A stretch of DNA of 64,000 bases. It comes from Streptomyces termitum. Its GTDB lineage: Bacteria; Actinomycetota; Actinomycetes; Streptomycetales; Streptomycetaceae. The stretch is taken from positions 124,001 to 188,000 of the forward strand of contig NZ_BMUL01000009.1 of assembly GCF_014650175.1 (NCBI RefSeq), written 5' to 3'. The notes beneath the pieces were generated by a model, which saw only the letters and a list, made by a program, of their open reading frames with translations, did no database searches and was not told where the DNA came from. Position numbers and translations under genes: made by a program. Below, piece after piece: positions 43,633 through 52,687 of this stretch. Positions within the stretch are counted from its first letter, which is position 1; each line of letters opens with the position of its first letter.

Positions 43633-45048
43633 TCAGGAGCCCAGCTCGCAGGAGTTCACCACGTCCGCGCCGGCGGCGGGCCGGGGCACCACGCGGTCGG
43701 CCGGCGGCCGCTCGCCCGCCTCCACCCAGCGGGTCAGCGCGTCGAAGGCGGAGCGGTAGCAGGGCAGGACCGGCCGCAGCCGGTCCGGATACGTGTCGTA
43801 CAGGCCGTCCGTGTGGTTGCCGCCCGCCACCGTGTAGTACCGGTGCAGCCCGCCCCGCCCCCGCCCGTCGACCATTCGCGCGTACACGTCCGAGTCGGTC
43901 GCGATCGGCAGCAGCGTGTCCAGGTCGCCGTGCAGGGTGATCAGCGGCTTCCCGATCCGGCCGGTCAGCGCCACCCGCTCCACCGCCCGCCGCACCGACG
44001 CGGGCCGCGCGGCGTAGTCGTACGAGGCGTCCGAGGCGCAGGGGTCGAGGATCTCCGCGACGGTCCTCCCGGCCGTCGTCCCCGGACACGCCGGGTCGTA
44101 CGAGGGGTCGAACTCGGCCCGGAAGATCTTCTGCGTCAGCCCCCAGTACGCCGTCTCGTGGTACGGCCACAGGAACCGTGAGTTCGCCGCGAAACCGGCC
44201 GCGACCAGGTCCTCGTCCGTCGCCCGGCCCAGCGAACGGGCCACCGTCACCGGCAGGCTCGTCAGCAGGTTGGGGCCCTTGCCGGTCCACAGCACGCCCT
44301 CCCAGTCGACCCCGCCGTCGTACAGCTCGGGCCGGTTCTCCAGCTGCCAGCGGGTGAGGTAGCCCGCGTTGGAGATGCCGGTCACGTACGTACGCGCGGG
44401 CGCGCGCCCGTACCGCTGTCCCACGGCCCGCTTGGCGGCGAGCGTCAGCTCGGTCACCCGCCGGTTCCACTCGGCGACCGCGTCGCCGGGCCGCTCACCG
44501 TCGGTGAAGAAGTCCGGGCCCGTGTTGCCCTTGTCGGTCGCCGCGTACGCGTAGCCCTGGGCGAGGACCCGGTCGGAGATGAGCGCGTCCGTGGAGTACT
44601 GGCGGCGGGTGCCGGGCGCGCCGGTCACCACGAGCCCGCCGTTCCAGCGGTCGGGCAGCCGGATGACGAACTGCGCGTCGTGCGCCCAGCCGTGGGTGGC
44701 GTTCAGCCGCGAGGTGTCCGGGAAGTAGCCGTCGATCTGCACGCCCGGGACCCCCGACGGGTTCACGGTCCCCTTCGCCGAGAGCCCCGCCTGGTCGGCC
44801 ATGTCGGTGTACGGCGTCCCGGCCAGCCCGGCGGTCGTCAGATCGGGCAGGCAGGCCGCTTCCTGGCGGGCGGCCCCGGGCACCCGGAGCCGGTCCTGCC
44901 GGGCGCAGTGCCCCGCATAGGGGGCGTCGGCCGTGGCGGGCACGGCGGGGACCAGCACGGCCGTCGTGGCGAGCAGCGAGGCGGCGAGGCCGAACCGCCG
45001 GGCGGGCGCGGCGGGACGGGTGCGCGGGCGGCCTGGGAGCAGGCGCAT
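43633..45048 (-). CDS. Secreted tannase/feruloyl esterase-like alpha/beta hydrolase
   Basis: This 471-residue exported hydrolase starts MRLLPGRPRTRP with a signal peptide ending near PATADAP. The nucleophile elbow is TGISNAGYL (GxSxG). PLITLHGDLDTLLPI and AGGNHTDGLYD supply the likely Asp and His. Ten or more Cys suggest disulphides, as in the tannase family. ATG 45048 has GGAGG about eight bases upstream. It probably cleaves ester bonds of plant-derived phenolics or oligomeric esters; substrate is uncertain. Confidence 0.82.
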   Translation of the reverse strand: MRLLPGRPRTRPAAPARRFGLAASLLATTAVLVPAVPATADAPYAGHCARQDRLRVPGAARQEAACLPDLTTAGLAGTPYTDMADQAGLSAKGTVNPSGVPGVQIDGYFPDTSRLNATHGWAHDAQFVIRLPDRWNGGLVVTGAPGTRRQYSTDALISDRVLAQGYAYAATDKGNTGPDFFTDGERPGDAVAEWNRRVTELTLAAKRAVGQRYGRAPARTYVTGISNAGYLTRWQLENRPELYDGGVDWEGVLWTGKGPNLLTSLPVTVARSLGRATDEDLVAAGFAANSRFLWPYHETAYWGLTQKIFRAEFDPSYDPACPGTTAGRTVAEILDPCASDASYDYAARPASVRRAVERVALTGRIGKPLITLHGDLDTLLPIATDSDVYARMVDGRGRGGLHRYYTVAGGNHTDGLYDTYPDRLRPVLPCYRSAFDALTRWVEAGERPPADRVVPRPAAGADVVNSCELGS

Positions 45049-45170
45049 GGAGGTGCCTCCGGTGGGGCGACGGAAAAGGGGTGAGGCGCCACATCCTGCG
45101 GCGCCGCCCTCCACCGGGCCATGGGCCCGCGCCACACCCCGCCGCCCCCGGCCATGTGGCACGGTGCCGT

Positions 45171-45216
45171 CCGGTGGTCCGGTGGTCCGGTGGTCCGGTG
45201 GCCGGGTGGTCCGGTG
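45171..45216. repeat. Short tandem repeat CCGGTGGT
   Basis: The 8-base unit CCGGTGGT is repeated from 45171, with about five copies, the last ones degenerate. It lies upstream of the tannase-like gene and downstream of the next gene, with no reading frame. Confidence 0.8.
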
Positions 45217-45246
45217 CCGTCCGGTGGCCCGGGGCGGACCGGCCGG

Positions 45247-46116
45247 TCAGGCGTGCCGTACGGCGATCGCGTCGAGGGCTTCGAGCAGGCCCGGCAGCCG
45301 GGGGCCCCGCGTCACCGGCAGGACCTCGCGCGGGTGGGCGTCGAGGAGGACGAACGCCATGTCGTCGGTACGGGCCACCAGCGACCAGCCGGGACCGTCG
45401 GCCCTCAGCGCCCGGGCCTCCCCACCGGTGGGAGCGGACCGCACCCGCCCCGCCGGCGGCGCCTCCTCCAGATAACCGCGCAGTTCCTCCAGGGCCCGGC
45501 GCACCTCGGCGTAGGGGCCGTCGGGCGCGGGTGCGCTTTCGACGGGGGTGTCCGCGCCGGAGGCCGGCGCGGGGGGAGCTTCCTCGATCTGCGCCCGCCA
45601 GTCGTGCCACCGCAGCGCCACCTCGTCGGCGCCGAGCCGCCGCTGCGCGGGACCCCAGACGTCCTCGGCGGGCGGCACGAGCGGCGCGGGATCGCCCTCC
45701 TCGGGCTCGGGGTCGTGCGGCTCCGGCACCCCGGGGGCCCGGGTCGCGACGGCGAGCGGCCAGCCGGGGAGGGCCGCCACCACGGATTCCTCGCCGGGGG
45801 AGAGGTCGTAGGCCATCCCGCAGTCCCAGGAGGCGATGGCGACCGCGACCAGCGACACGTCGTCGACGACCACCGTCCAGCGCGCGCCCAGCCCGTCCTG
45901 GCCCAGGACCAGGCCGTACCCCTCCTCGTACGGTTCGAGCCCGAGGGCGGCGCAGGCCGCCGGGTAGTCGTCCCCGAGCACGCTGGGGAAGCGCGCTGGC
46001 GTCAACAGGCAGGCGGTCAGGACGAACAGCGAGTCGGCGTCGGCCTCCGACCCGCCGGCCGCGTCCGCCGGCACGCGCGCGTACGTGTCGCCGGCCGCCG
46101 GTTCCGTAGCCGCCAC
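45247..46116 (-). CDS. Hypothetical protein, Glu/Pro-rich middle
   Basis: This 289-residue protein is not assigned to a family. GTG 46116 follows GGGGAGGG. The first 110 residues look folded (LFVLTACLLTPARFP, LGARWTVVVDDVSLVAVAIA). A Pro/Glu-rich linker (PHDPEPEEGDPAPLVPP) follows, then a second part ending in SLVARTDDMAFVLLDAHP. There is no signal or membrane segment. It is followed by no gene on the same strand and preceded by another hypothetical gene. Confidence 0.7.
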   Translation of the reverse strand: MAATEPAAGDTYARVPADAAGGSEADADSLFVLTACLLTPARFPSVLGDDYPAACAALGLEPYEEGYGLVLGQDGLGARWTVVVDDVSLVAVAIASWDCGMAYDLSPGEESVVAALPGWPLAVATRAPGVPEPHDPEPEEGDPAPLVPPAEDVWGPAQRRLGADEVALRWHDWRAQIEEAPPAPASGADTPVESAPAPDGPYAEVRRALEELRGYLEEAPPAGRVRSAPTGGEARALRADGPGWSLVARTDDMAFVLLDAHPREVLPVTRGPRLPGLLEALDAIAVRHA

Positions 46117-46207
46117 GGCACCCTCCCCATCTCGCTGCCCATCGGATCGTCGGCGCACCTTAACCAGTGAGTAACCCGTGCGTCGAGGGTCCCCGAGGGG
46201 CGGGAGT

Positions 46208-46516
46208 TCAGTCGGGGCGCACCCCGAGCAGTGCGCGGGCGACGGTCTCGGGCGTCTGGCTCCGCTCCCGGGCGAGCACCAGCAGCGCGCGGGACGCCAG
46301 CTCGTTGACCCCGAAGGCCAGCTGACCGGGGGAGACCCAGGTGGCGGCCTCCTCCATCCGCTCCTGGTCGTCCTCCGCCAGGGCCGCCACGTAGACCGCC
46401 GCGGCCTCGAAGAGATTGCGCCCCGCCCTGCCGGAGCCCGCCGCCGCGGCCTCGCCGCCGGCACCGCGCCGGGCGGAGGGAAGGAGCCTGCGCATGCGTT
46501 CCGCCATCCGTGCCAC
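46208..46516 (-). CDS. Small hypothetical protein
   Basis: This 102-residue protein begins MARMAERMRRLLPSARRG from GTG 46516, which is favoured by GAGAGG eight bases upstream. ATG 46507 or 46495 are alternatives. The middle (LFEAAAVYVAALAEDDQERM then WVSPGQLAFGVNELASRAL) is helical, the N-terminus basic. No family is recognised. It is probably cotranscribed with the next hypothetical gene. Confidence 0.65.
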   Translation of the reverse strand: MARMAERMRRLLPSARRGAGGEAAAAGSGRAGRNLFEAAAVYVAALAEDDQERMEEAATWVSPGQLAFGVNELASRALLVLARERSQTPETVARALLGVRPD

Positions 46517-46611
46517 GGCTGCCGCCTCTCCCCGGGCACCGCTGCCCGGCACCTTCCACGGTAGACAGGGAACCGCCGCGGCAGAAGGGGGCGTGGGGGC
46601 GTGGGGCGGGC

Positions 46612-46685
46612 ATCTTGGATCCAAGATCCGGTATCCAAGATCTGGTGTCCAAGATCCTGGATCCAAGATCCTGGATCCTGGATCA
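46612..46685. repeat. GATC-rich 14-bp tandem array
   Basis: TCCAAGATC recurs every 14 bp in four copies from about 46620 to 46673. It is flanked on the left by the 16-bp palindrome ATCTTGGATCCAAGAT (46612-46627) and on the right by CTGGATCCTGGATCA running into the methyltransferase stop. The base composition is much less GC-rich than the surroundings. Confidence 0.85.
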
Positions 46686-47303
46686 GTGACCGGGTCCGGC
46701 CTCCCGGACCGCGAGGACGAGGTAGCGGGTGTCCTCGTCCACGTACGAGACGAGCCGCCAGCCCGCCTCCGCGAGCACCGGGCGCAGCCGGGGTTCGGCG
46801 CGGAGGTCGTCCGGGGTGACGCGGCGGCCGTGCCGGGCGGCGAGGGCGGCGCGGCCGAGGGGGTGGAAGAGGGCGAGCCGGCCGCCGGGCCGCACCACAC
46901 GGGCGAGTTCCCGCAGACCGGCGACGGGTTCGGCCAGGTGGGAGACGAGGCCCGCGCCGAAGACCGCGTCGAGCCCGCCGTCCCGCAGCGGCAGTCGGCC
47001 GACGTCGGCGAGGAGCAGGGTTCCCGCGCCCCCGGGACCGCGCCGCCCGGCCCGTACGGCCTGTTCGAGCATTTCCGGGGTGAGGTCGGCGCCGAGCACG
47101 GTCCCCGAAGGGCCGACGGCCGCACGGAGGGCGGGCAGCGCGCGACCGGTGCCGCACCCCGCGTCGAGCACGGCGTCGCCGGGCCGCAGGTCCAGCTCCT
47201 CGACGGCGGCGGCGTAGGCGGGACCGTCGTCCGGGAACCGGCTGTCCCAGTCGGCCGCGCGGACGGCGAAGAACGCTCGGACATCTGTGGGGTCATCGCT
47301 CAT
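46683..47303 (-). CDS. SAM-dependent methyltransferase
   Basis: This 206-residue class I methyltransferase has motif I VLDAGCGTGRALPAL, GADLTPEMLEQAVR, LLADVGRLPLRDGGLDAVFG and VVRPGGRLALFHPL. It is UbiE/small-molecule-like. ATG 47303 is chosen because the frame upstream lacks family residues. Its stop lies within the GATC-rich array. Acceptor is unknown. Confidence 0.88.
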   Translation of the reverse strand: MSDDPTDVRAFFAVRAADWDSRFPDDGPAYAAAVEELDLRPGDAVLDAGCGTGRALPALRAAVGPSGTVLGADLTPEMLEQAVRAGRRGPGGAGTLLLADVGRLPLRDGGLDAVFGAGLVSHLAEPVAGLRELARVVRPGGRLALFHPLGRAALAARHGRRVTPDDLRAEPRLRPVLAEAGWRLVSYVDEDTRYLVLAVREAGPGH

Positions 47304-47454
47304 GCGCTCATGATCGCCCACCGGTAAGGGTGAATCGCCTTCGTCCATGTTCGAGCGCGGTGCGATCGAACGGAAACATCTCTCTGTCATATTCCAACAG
47401 CTTTCGAAATGCGCCCCGAGTGCGCCCCCTCGTGCGCACTAGCGTCCCGAGGCC

Positions 47455-48291
47455 ATGGGACACCTGGACCACGCCGCCTTCGGCTGGCTGACACCCGTGC
47501 TGTCGTACGCGATGGCCTGCACCGGCGCCGCCCTCGGGCTGCGCTGCACCGTACGCGCGCTCGAAGCGACCGGCCGATCACGGCGGAACTGGCTGCTCAC
47601 CGCCGCCTCCGCGATCGGCACCGGCATCTGGACCATGCACTTCGTGGCCATGCTCGGCTTCGGCGTCACCGGCACCGACATCCGCTACGACGTGCCGCTC
47701 ACCCTCCTCAGCCTCGTCATCGCGATGGGCGTCGTGGGCGTCGGCGTCTTCGCCGTCGGACACGGACGCGACCGGCGGCGATCGCTCCTGATCGGCGGCC
47801 TGACCACCGGGGTCGGCGTCGCCAGCATGCACTACATGGGCATGGCCGCCCTCCGCCTCCACGGCATGGTCCGCTACGACCCGCTGCTCGTCGCCCTCTC
47901 GGTGGCCATCGCGGTCGCCGCCGCCACCGCCGCGCTCTGGGCCGCCCTCCACATCCACGCCCCCGCCGCGGTCGCGCTCGCCTCCCTCGTCATGGGCGCG
48001 GCCGTCAGCAGCATGCACTACACGGGCATGCTCGCGGTGAGCGTCGAGGTCGAACCCTCCGCCGCCACCCTGCCCGGGGCCACGGTCATGCAGTTCGTCT
48101 TCCCGCTCGCCGTCGGCCTCGGCTCGTACCTCTTCATCACCTCCGCCTTCGTCGCCCTCTCGCCCACGGCACGGGAACGGGCCGCCTACGCCTCGGCCGA
48201 ACGGCTCACCGAGCCGGACGAGCGCGCCGTGGACGTCGCCCCGCCCGGCTTCCGCGCCGCCCGCGACCCCCTCCGCACACCGACGCCCTGA
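47455..48291 (+). CDS. MHYT-domain integral membrane sensor
   Basis: This 278-residue protein has seven or so membrane segments and three MHYT-type motifs: TMHFVAML, SMHYMGMA and SMHYTGML. MHYT domains are proposed to sense oxygen, CO or NO through a bound copper. No output domain is attached. It begins at ATG 47455 and lies 119 bp before cvnA on the same strand. It is probably a sensor feeding conservon 3. Confidence 0.9.
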   Translation: MGHLDHAAFGWLTPVLSYAMACTGAALGLRCTVRALEATGRSRRNWLLTAASAIGTGIWTMHFVAMLGFGVTGTDIRYDVPLTLLSLVIAMGVVGVGVFAVGHGRDRRRSLLIGGLTTGVGVASMHYMGMAALRLHGMVRYDPLLVALSVAIAVAAATAALWAALHIHAPAAVALASLVMGAAVSSMHYTGMLAVSVEVEPSAATLPGATVMQFVFPLAVGLGSYLFITSAFVALSPTARERAAYASAERLTEPDERAVDVAPPGFRAARDPLRTPTP

Positions 48292-48410
48292 CCCGCCCGG
48301 AGTACGCGGACCGGCACCCCGCACCGACCCCCGGCCCCGGCCCGGTCCGCCCGCTCCCCACGCCCCACCCCGTCCCCGCCGTCCGCCCCGCCCGCCCGAA
48401 CGAGGAGCCC

Positions 48411-51164
48411 ATGCGCACCACCCGCAGCAACCAGGACGCCGCCGCGCCCGCGCCGCAGGCGACCGCGCGCGGGCGGCGCGCGCACGCCGGGCCGCCCGCC
48501 GACGAACCCGAACCGCGCCCGGCCCCCGCTCCCGTGACCGAGGGCGGCCCCGAGGGCACGGACGGCGGCGACGGGCCCGGTGGTCCGCGCCCCGCGCCTC
48601 CCGGACGCGGCCTGCGGCCCCGTACCGTACGGGCCAAGATCGTCTCGCTGCTCATGGTCCCGGTCGTCTCCCTGCTCGTCCTGTGGGGCCTCGCCACCGT
48701 CTCCACTGCCCAGGACATGGCCCGGCTCCGCCAGCTCCAGCGCGTCGACGCCGACATCCGGCAGCCCGTCTCCGCGACACTCACCGCCCTCCAGGAGGAG
48801 CGCGGGGCCGCCGTCCGGCAGCTCGCCGCACCGGGCGCCCCGCGCGCCGACGAGCTGAAGGACCGCATCCGCCGCACCGACGCCGCCGTCGCCCGGCTCG
48901 GGCTCGGCGACGGACACACCGTCGGCGACTTTGGCGACCTGCCCGCCGAGGTCGCCGAACGCGTCGGCGCCTTCGTCGGCGAGGTCCGGGGCCTCGCCCG
49001 GCTCCGCACCGCCGCCGTCGCCGGAACCGCGGACTGGGACCGCGCCTACCGGGAGTACACGGCCGCCGTCTCGGCCGGGCTCGCCGTCGGGGGCGCCCTC
49101 GCCGGCCTCCAGGACACCCAGGAGGGCGCCCCCGCGCGCGTGCTCCTCGAACTCGCCCGCGCCGACGAGATGCTCGCCCGCGAGGACGCCCTCCTCGGCT
49201 CCGCCCACCTCAGCGGCCGGCTGACCGCCGCCCGCCAGCGGACCTTCACCGGCGCCGCCGAGACCCGGCGCACCCTCCTCGCGGCGGCCGCCGCCGACCT
49301 GCCCCCGGCGGACCGGGCCGCCTGGGAGCGGATCGCCGCGGGCCCCGACCACCTCCGGCTCGTCCGCGCCGAGGACCGCGTCTCCGCCGCCGCCGACGGC
49401 CGCCCCGCCGCCCAGGCCGCGCCCGCCGCCGAATGGGACCCGGCCCTGGCCGCCGTCCGCACCGGACTCGCGGGCGTCGGGGCCGGTGCCCGCACCGTCG
49501 CCGACCCCCTCGCGCGGGGCTTCCTCACCCCCGAGGGCGCCGCCGTCGCCCTCGGCCTCGCCGCCGTCGCCGCCTCCCTCGTCATCTCCGTCCGCATCGG
49601 CCGCGGCCTCGTCGTCGAACTCATCGGCCTGCGCAACAGCGCCCTCGGCATCGCCCGCCGCGAACTTCCCGCCGCCATGGGCCGGCTGCGCGCGGGCGAG
49701 GCGATCGACATCCGGGCCGAGGCCCCGCGGGGACCGGCGCCCCGGGACGAGATCGGCCAGGTCGGCGAAGCACTCACCACCGTCCACCGGGCCGCCCTGG
49801 AGGCCGCCGTCGAACGCGCCGAGCTGGCCGGCGGCATCTCCGGCGTCTTCGTCAACCTGGCCCGCCGCAGCCAGGTCCTGGTCCACCGCCAGCTCAACCT
49901 GCTCGACAGCATGGAACGGCGCGCCGACGACCCCGGCGAACTCGACGACCTCTTCCGCCTCGACCACCTCACCACCCGCATGCGGCGGCACGCCGAGAGC
50001 CTCATCATCCTGTCGGGCGCCGCTCCCGGCCGCGCCTGGCGCATGCCCGTCCCGCTCACCGACGTCGTCCGGGCCGCCGTCTCCGAGATCGAGGACTACG
50101 CGCGCGTGGAGGTGCGCCGGCTCCCCGAGACCGCCGTCGCGGGCGGCGCCGTCGCCGACCTCACCCACCTCATCGCCGAACTCGTCGAGAACGCCGCCCA
50201 GTTCTCCCCGCCCCACACCAAGGTGCGGGTCAGCGGCGAACCCGTCGGCAACGGCTACGCCCTGGAGATCGAGGACCGGGGTCTCGGCATGGGCCGCGAG
50301 ACCCTCGCCGAGGCCAACGCCCGCATCGAGCACTCCGAGGCGCTCGACCTGTTCGACAGCGACCGCCTCGGTCTCTTCGTCGTCAGCCGCCTCTCCGCCC
50401 GGCACGCCGTCAAGGTCCGCCTGCGGCCCTCCCCGTACGGCGGCACCACCGCCGTCGTCCTCCTGCCCACCGAACTCCTCCAGGGCGCCCCGGAGCCCGT
50501 CGGCGGCACCGGCACCGCGCCCGCGCCGGGCCAGGACGCCGGTACGAGCGAGGAGCGCACCGCCCGCGAACACGCGGAAGCCCGCCGCGCCGAGGCCCGC
50601 CGCTTCGCCGGTCCCCCGGCCGCTCCCCGTACCCCCGGCGACACGCGGCGGACCGCCCCCGGCGGCCCCGTCCGCGCGCCCGCGCCGCTCCGCCCGACCG
50701 CCGTCCCGGACCCCGCGCCCGCCCCCGTACCGGCCGGCGTCACCGCGCTCCGCCCCCGCGTCCCGGCCCCGGCCGGACACGGGGACGCGGAGGGCGACGG
50801 CGGACTGCCGCGCCGCGTCCGGCAGGCGAGCCTCGTCCCGCAGCTGCGCGAGGCCCCCGCCCCGGACCCTGCCCCCGAGCCGCCGGGCGCCCCGGAGCGG
50901 ACGCCCGAGCAGGTCCGCGACCGGATGGCCGCCTACCGCGACGGCTGGCGGCGCGGCGGCGCCCCCGCCTCCGGAGAACCGGCCCCGCCCGGCGCCCACC
51001 ACCCGGCCGTACCCCGCACGGCGCCCGCCCACCGGGACCCGCACGCGCGCCCCGCGCCGTACGACCCGCGTACGGACGCACGCGCGCGTACCGACCACGG
51101 CCCCCGCTTCGGCCCCCGCCCCACCCCGTACCAGCCTCCCCGCACCGAAGGAGACGACGCATGA
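48411..51164 (+). CDS. cvnA: Conservon 3 sensor kinase-like protein with NIT domain (CvnA)
   Basis: This is a 917-residue sensor. A disordered N-terminus (1-70) precedes membrane segment 1 (about 77-98). A nitrate/nitrite-sensing (NIT) type helical domain (about 105-370) has the marker TALQEERGAAVRQLA. Membrane segment 2 (about 376-396), a HAMP-like linker, LFRLDHLTTRMRRHAESLIIL and the HATPase N-box ELVENAAQFSPP follow, then a Pro-rich tail. ATG 48411 has GAGGAG four bases upstream. Its stop overlaps cvnB (ATGA). Unlike the other two CvnA proteins it has a large extracytoplasmic sensor domain. Confidence 0.92.
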   Translation: MRTTRSNQDAAAPAPQATARGRRAHAGPPADEPEPRPAPAPVTEGGPEGTDGGDGPGGPRPAPPGRGLRPRTVRAKIVSLLMVPVVSLLVLWGLATVSTAQDMARLRQLQRVDADIRQPVSATLTALQEERGAAVRQLAAPGAPRADELKDRIRRTDAAVARLGLGDGHTVGDFGDLPAEVAERVGAFVGEVRGLARLRTAAVAGTADWDRAYREYTAAVSAGLAVGGALAGLQDTQEGAPARVLLELARADEMLAREDALLGSAHLSGRLTAARQRTFTGAAETRRTLLAAAAADLPPADRAAWERIAAGPDHLRLVRAEDRVSAAADGRPAAQAAPAAEWDPALAAVRTGLAGVGAGARTVADPLARGFLTPEGAAVALGLAAVAASLVISVRIGRGLVVELIGLRNSALGIARRELPAAMGRLRAGEAIDIRAEAPRGPAPRDEIGQVGEALTTVHRAALEAAVERAELAGGISGVFVNLARRSQVLVHRQLNLLDSMERRADDPGELDDLFRLDHLTTRMRRHAESLIILSGAAPGRAWRMPVPLTDVVRAAVSEIEDYARVEVRRLPETAVAGGAVADLTHLIAELVENAAQFSPPHTKVRVSGEPVGNGYALEIEDRGLGMGRETLAEANARIEHSEALDLFDSDRLGLFVVSRLSARHAVKVRLRPSPYGGTTAVVLLPTELLQGAPEPVGGTGTAPAPGQDAGTSEERTAREHAEARRAEARRFAGPPAAPRTPGDTRRTAPGGPVRAPAPLRPTAVPDPAPAPVPAGVTALRPRVPAPAGHGDAEGDGGLPRRVRQASLVPQLREAPAPDPAPEPPGAPERTPEQVRDRMAAYRDGWRRGGAPASGEPAPPGAHHPAVPRTAPAHRDPHARPAPYDPRTDARARTDHGPRFGPRPTPYQPPRTEGDDA

Positions 51165-51610
51165 TCGAGCACGGGAGGACCTCCCTCCACCGTCCCGGCG
51201 GACACCGCTCCGGCGAACTCGGCTGGCTCCTCGACGACCTGGCCACCCGGGTCCGCGAGGTCCGGCACACGGTGGTGCTCTCCAGCGACGGCCTCCCGGT
51301 CGGCGCCTCCACCGGGCTCAGCCGCGAGGACGCCGAGCACCTGGCGGCCATCGCCTCCGGCTTCCACAGCCTCGCCAAGGGCGCCGGACGCCAGTTCCAC
51401 ACCGGCGGCGTCCGCCAGACCATGGTCGAGATGGACGACGGCTTCCTCTTCGTCGCCGCCGCGGGCGACGGCTCCTGTCTGGCCGTCCTCAGCTCCGCCG
51501 CCGCCGACATCGGCCTCATCGCCTACGAGATGGCCCGCCTCGTCAAGCGCGTCGGAGAACACCTCCACACCCCGCCCCGGCTCACGGTGACCCCGCCGGC
51601 CGCCGGCTGA
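51161..51610 (+). CDS. cvnB: Conservon 3 Roadblock/LC7 protein (CvnB)
   Basis: This 149-residue Roadblock protein has ELGWLLDDLATRVREVRHTV, SSDGLPVGASTGL, AAIASGFHSLAKGAGRQF and FLFVAAAGDGSCLAVL. ATG 51161 overlaps the cvnA stop. It is very close to the orphan CvnB at 53272, which suggests a duplication. Confidence 0.93.
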   Translation: MIEHGRTSLHRPGGHRSGELGWLLDDLATRVREVRHTVVLSSDGLPVGASTGLSREDAEHLAAIASGFHSLAKGAGRQFHTGGVRQTMVEMDDGFLFVAAAGDGSCLAVLSSAAADIGLIAYEMARLVKRVGEHLHTPPRLTVTPPAAG

Positions 51611-51622
51611 CCGGAGCACCCC

Positions 51623-52045
51623 ATGAACGACACCCACGGGGACGGCCCCGGCGGCCCGCCCGCACCGGACAGCCGGTGGTACGACGCCGAGGCGGGCCCG
51701 CTCGTCCGGCCGTACGCGATGACCGGCGGCCGCACCCGGCCCGGACCCGGCGGCGAGAGGTTCGACCTCATCGCCCTCGTCGTCGCCGACGACGACCCGC
51801 CGAACCCGGACGAGGAGGCGGTCCTCGGCCCCGAGCACCGGGACCTGCTCGCGCTGTGCCGCGCCGAGACCCGGTCGGTGGCCGAACTCTCCGCCGACGC
51901 CGACCTCCCCGTGGGTGTCGTCCGGGTCCTCCTCGGCGACCTCCTCGAATCGGGCTTCCTCCGGGTCAGCCGGCCCGTACCGCCCGCGCAGCTCCCCGAC
52001 GCACGCATCCTGAGAGAAGTGATCGATGGCCTACGAGCCCTCTGA
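51623..52045 (+). CDS. cvnC: Conservon 3 DUF742 protein (CvnC)
   Basis: This 140-residue DUF742 protein has LVRPYAMTGGRTRPG, HRDLLALCRAETRSVAEL and the C-terminal ILREVIDGLRAL. Start ATG 51623 is 12 bp after cvnB. The N-terminal 25 residues are an extension relative to the other two CvnC proteins here. Confidence 0.9.
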   Translation: MNDTHGDGPGGPPAPDSRWYDAEAGPLVRPYAMTGGRTRPGPGGERFDLIALVVADDDPPNPDEEAVLGPEHRDLLALCRAETRSVAELSADADLPVGVVRVLLGDLLESGFLRVSRPVPPAQLPDARILREVIDGLRAL

Positions 52046-52637
52046 CCGCACCGGCGCGGACGACGGCGCCGACGCGCTCGCCCTCAAGATCCTCGTTGCC
52101 GGCGGCTTCGGCGTCGGAAAGACCACCCTGGTCGGCTCGGTGAGCGAGATCCGGCCGCTGCGCACCGAGGAGACGCTCAGCCGGGCCGGTGAACTCGTCG
52201 ACGACACCGGGGGCGTCGACCGCAAGACGACCACCACCGTGGCGATGGATTTCGGCCGGATCACCATCCGCGCGGGCCTCTCCCTGTACCTCTTCGGCAC
52301 CCCGGGACAGGACCGTTTCTGGTTCCTGTGGGACGAGCTGTCGCAGGGTGCCCTGGGGGCGGTCGTCCTCGCCGACACCCGCCGCCTGGAGGACTGCTTC
52401 CCGGCGGTCGACTACTTCGAGCACCGGAAGATCCCGTTCGTGGTGGCCGTCAACTGCTTCGAGGGCGCCCGCTCCTACCGGGAGCAGGAGGTGTCCCGCG
52501 CCCTCGACCTGGACCAGGGCACGCCGGTCGTCCTCTGCGACGCGCGGGACCGGGACTCCGGAAAAGAAGTACTCGTACGGGTCGTCGAATACGCCGGACG
52601 GATGCACACCGCCCGGCACCTCGATACCGTCGGCTGA
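52026..52637 (+). CDS. cvnD: Conservon 3 small GTPase (CvnD)
   Basis: This 203-residue CvnD has P-loop GGFGVGKTT, G3 FGTPGQDRFWFLW and a G4 position VAVNCF without NKxD. ATG 52026 overlaps cvnC by 20 bp. No P450 follows, so this conservon lacks a CvnE. Confidence 0.92.
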   Translation: MAYEPSDRTGADDGADALALKILVAGGFGVGKTTLVGSVSEIRPLRTEETLSRAGELVDDTGGVDRKTTTTVAMDFGRITIRAGLSLYLFGTPGQDRFWFLWDELSQGALGAVVLADTRRLEDCFPAVDYFEHRKIPFVVAVNCFEGARSYREQEVSRALDLDQGTPVVLCDARDRDSGKEVLVRVVEYAGRMHTARHLDTVG

Positions 52638-52687
52638 GACCGCGCGCGGGCCGGGGACCGGGGGGCGGGAGCCGGGGCGCGGGCAGG

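Noticed and set aside
46612..46685. Possible CRISPR array
   Set aside because: Units are only 14 bp with no unique spacers and there are no cas genes nearby.
48186..51098. Minus-strand frame over cvnA of conservon 3
   Set aside because: Low-complexity composition and no motifs; the plus strand has NIT, HAMP and HATPase parts.
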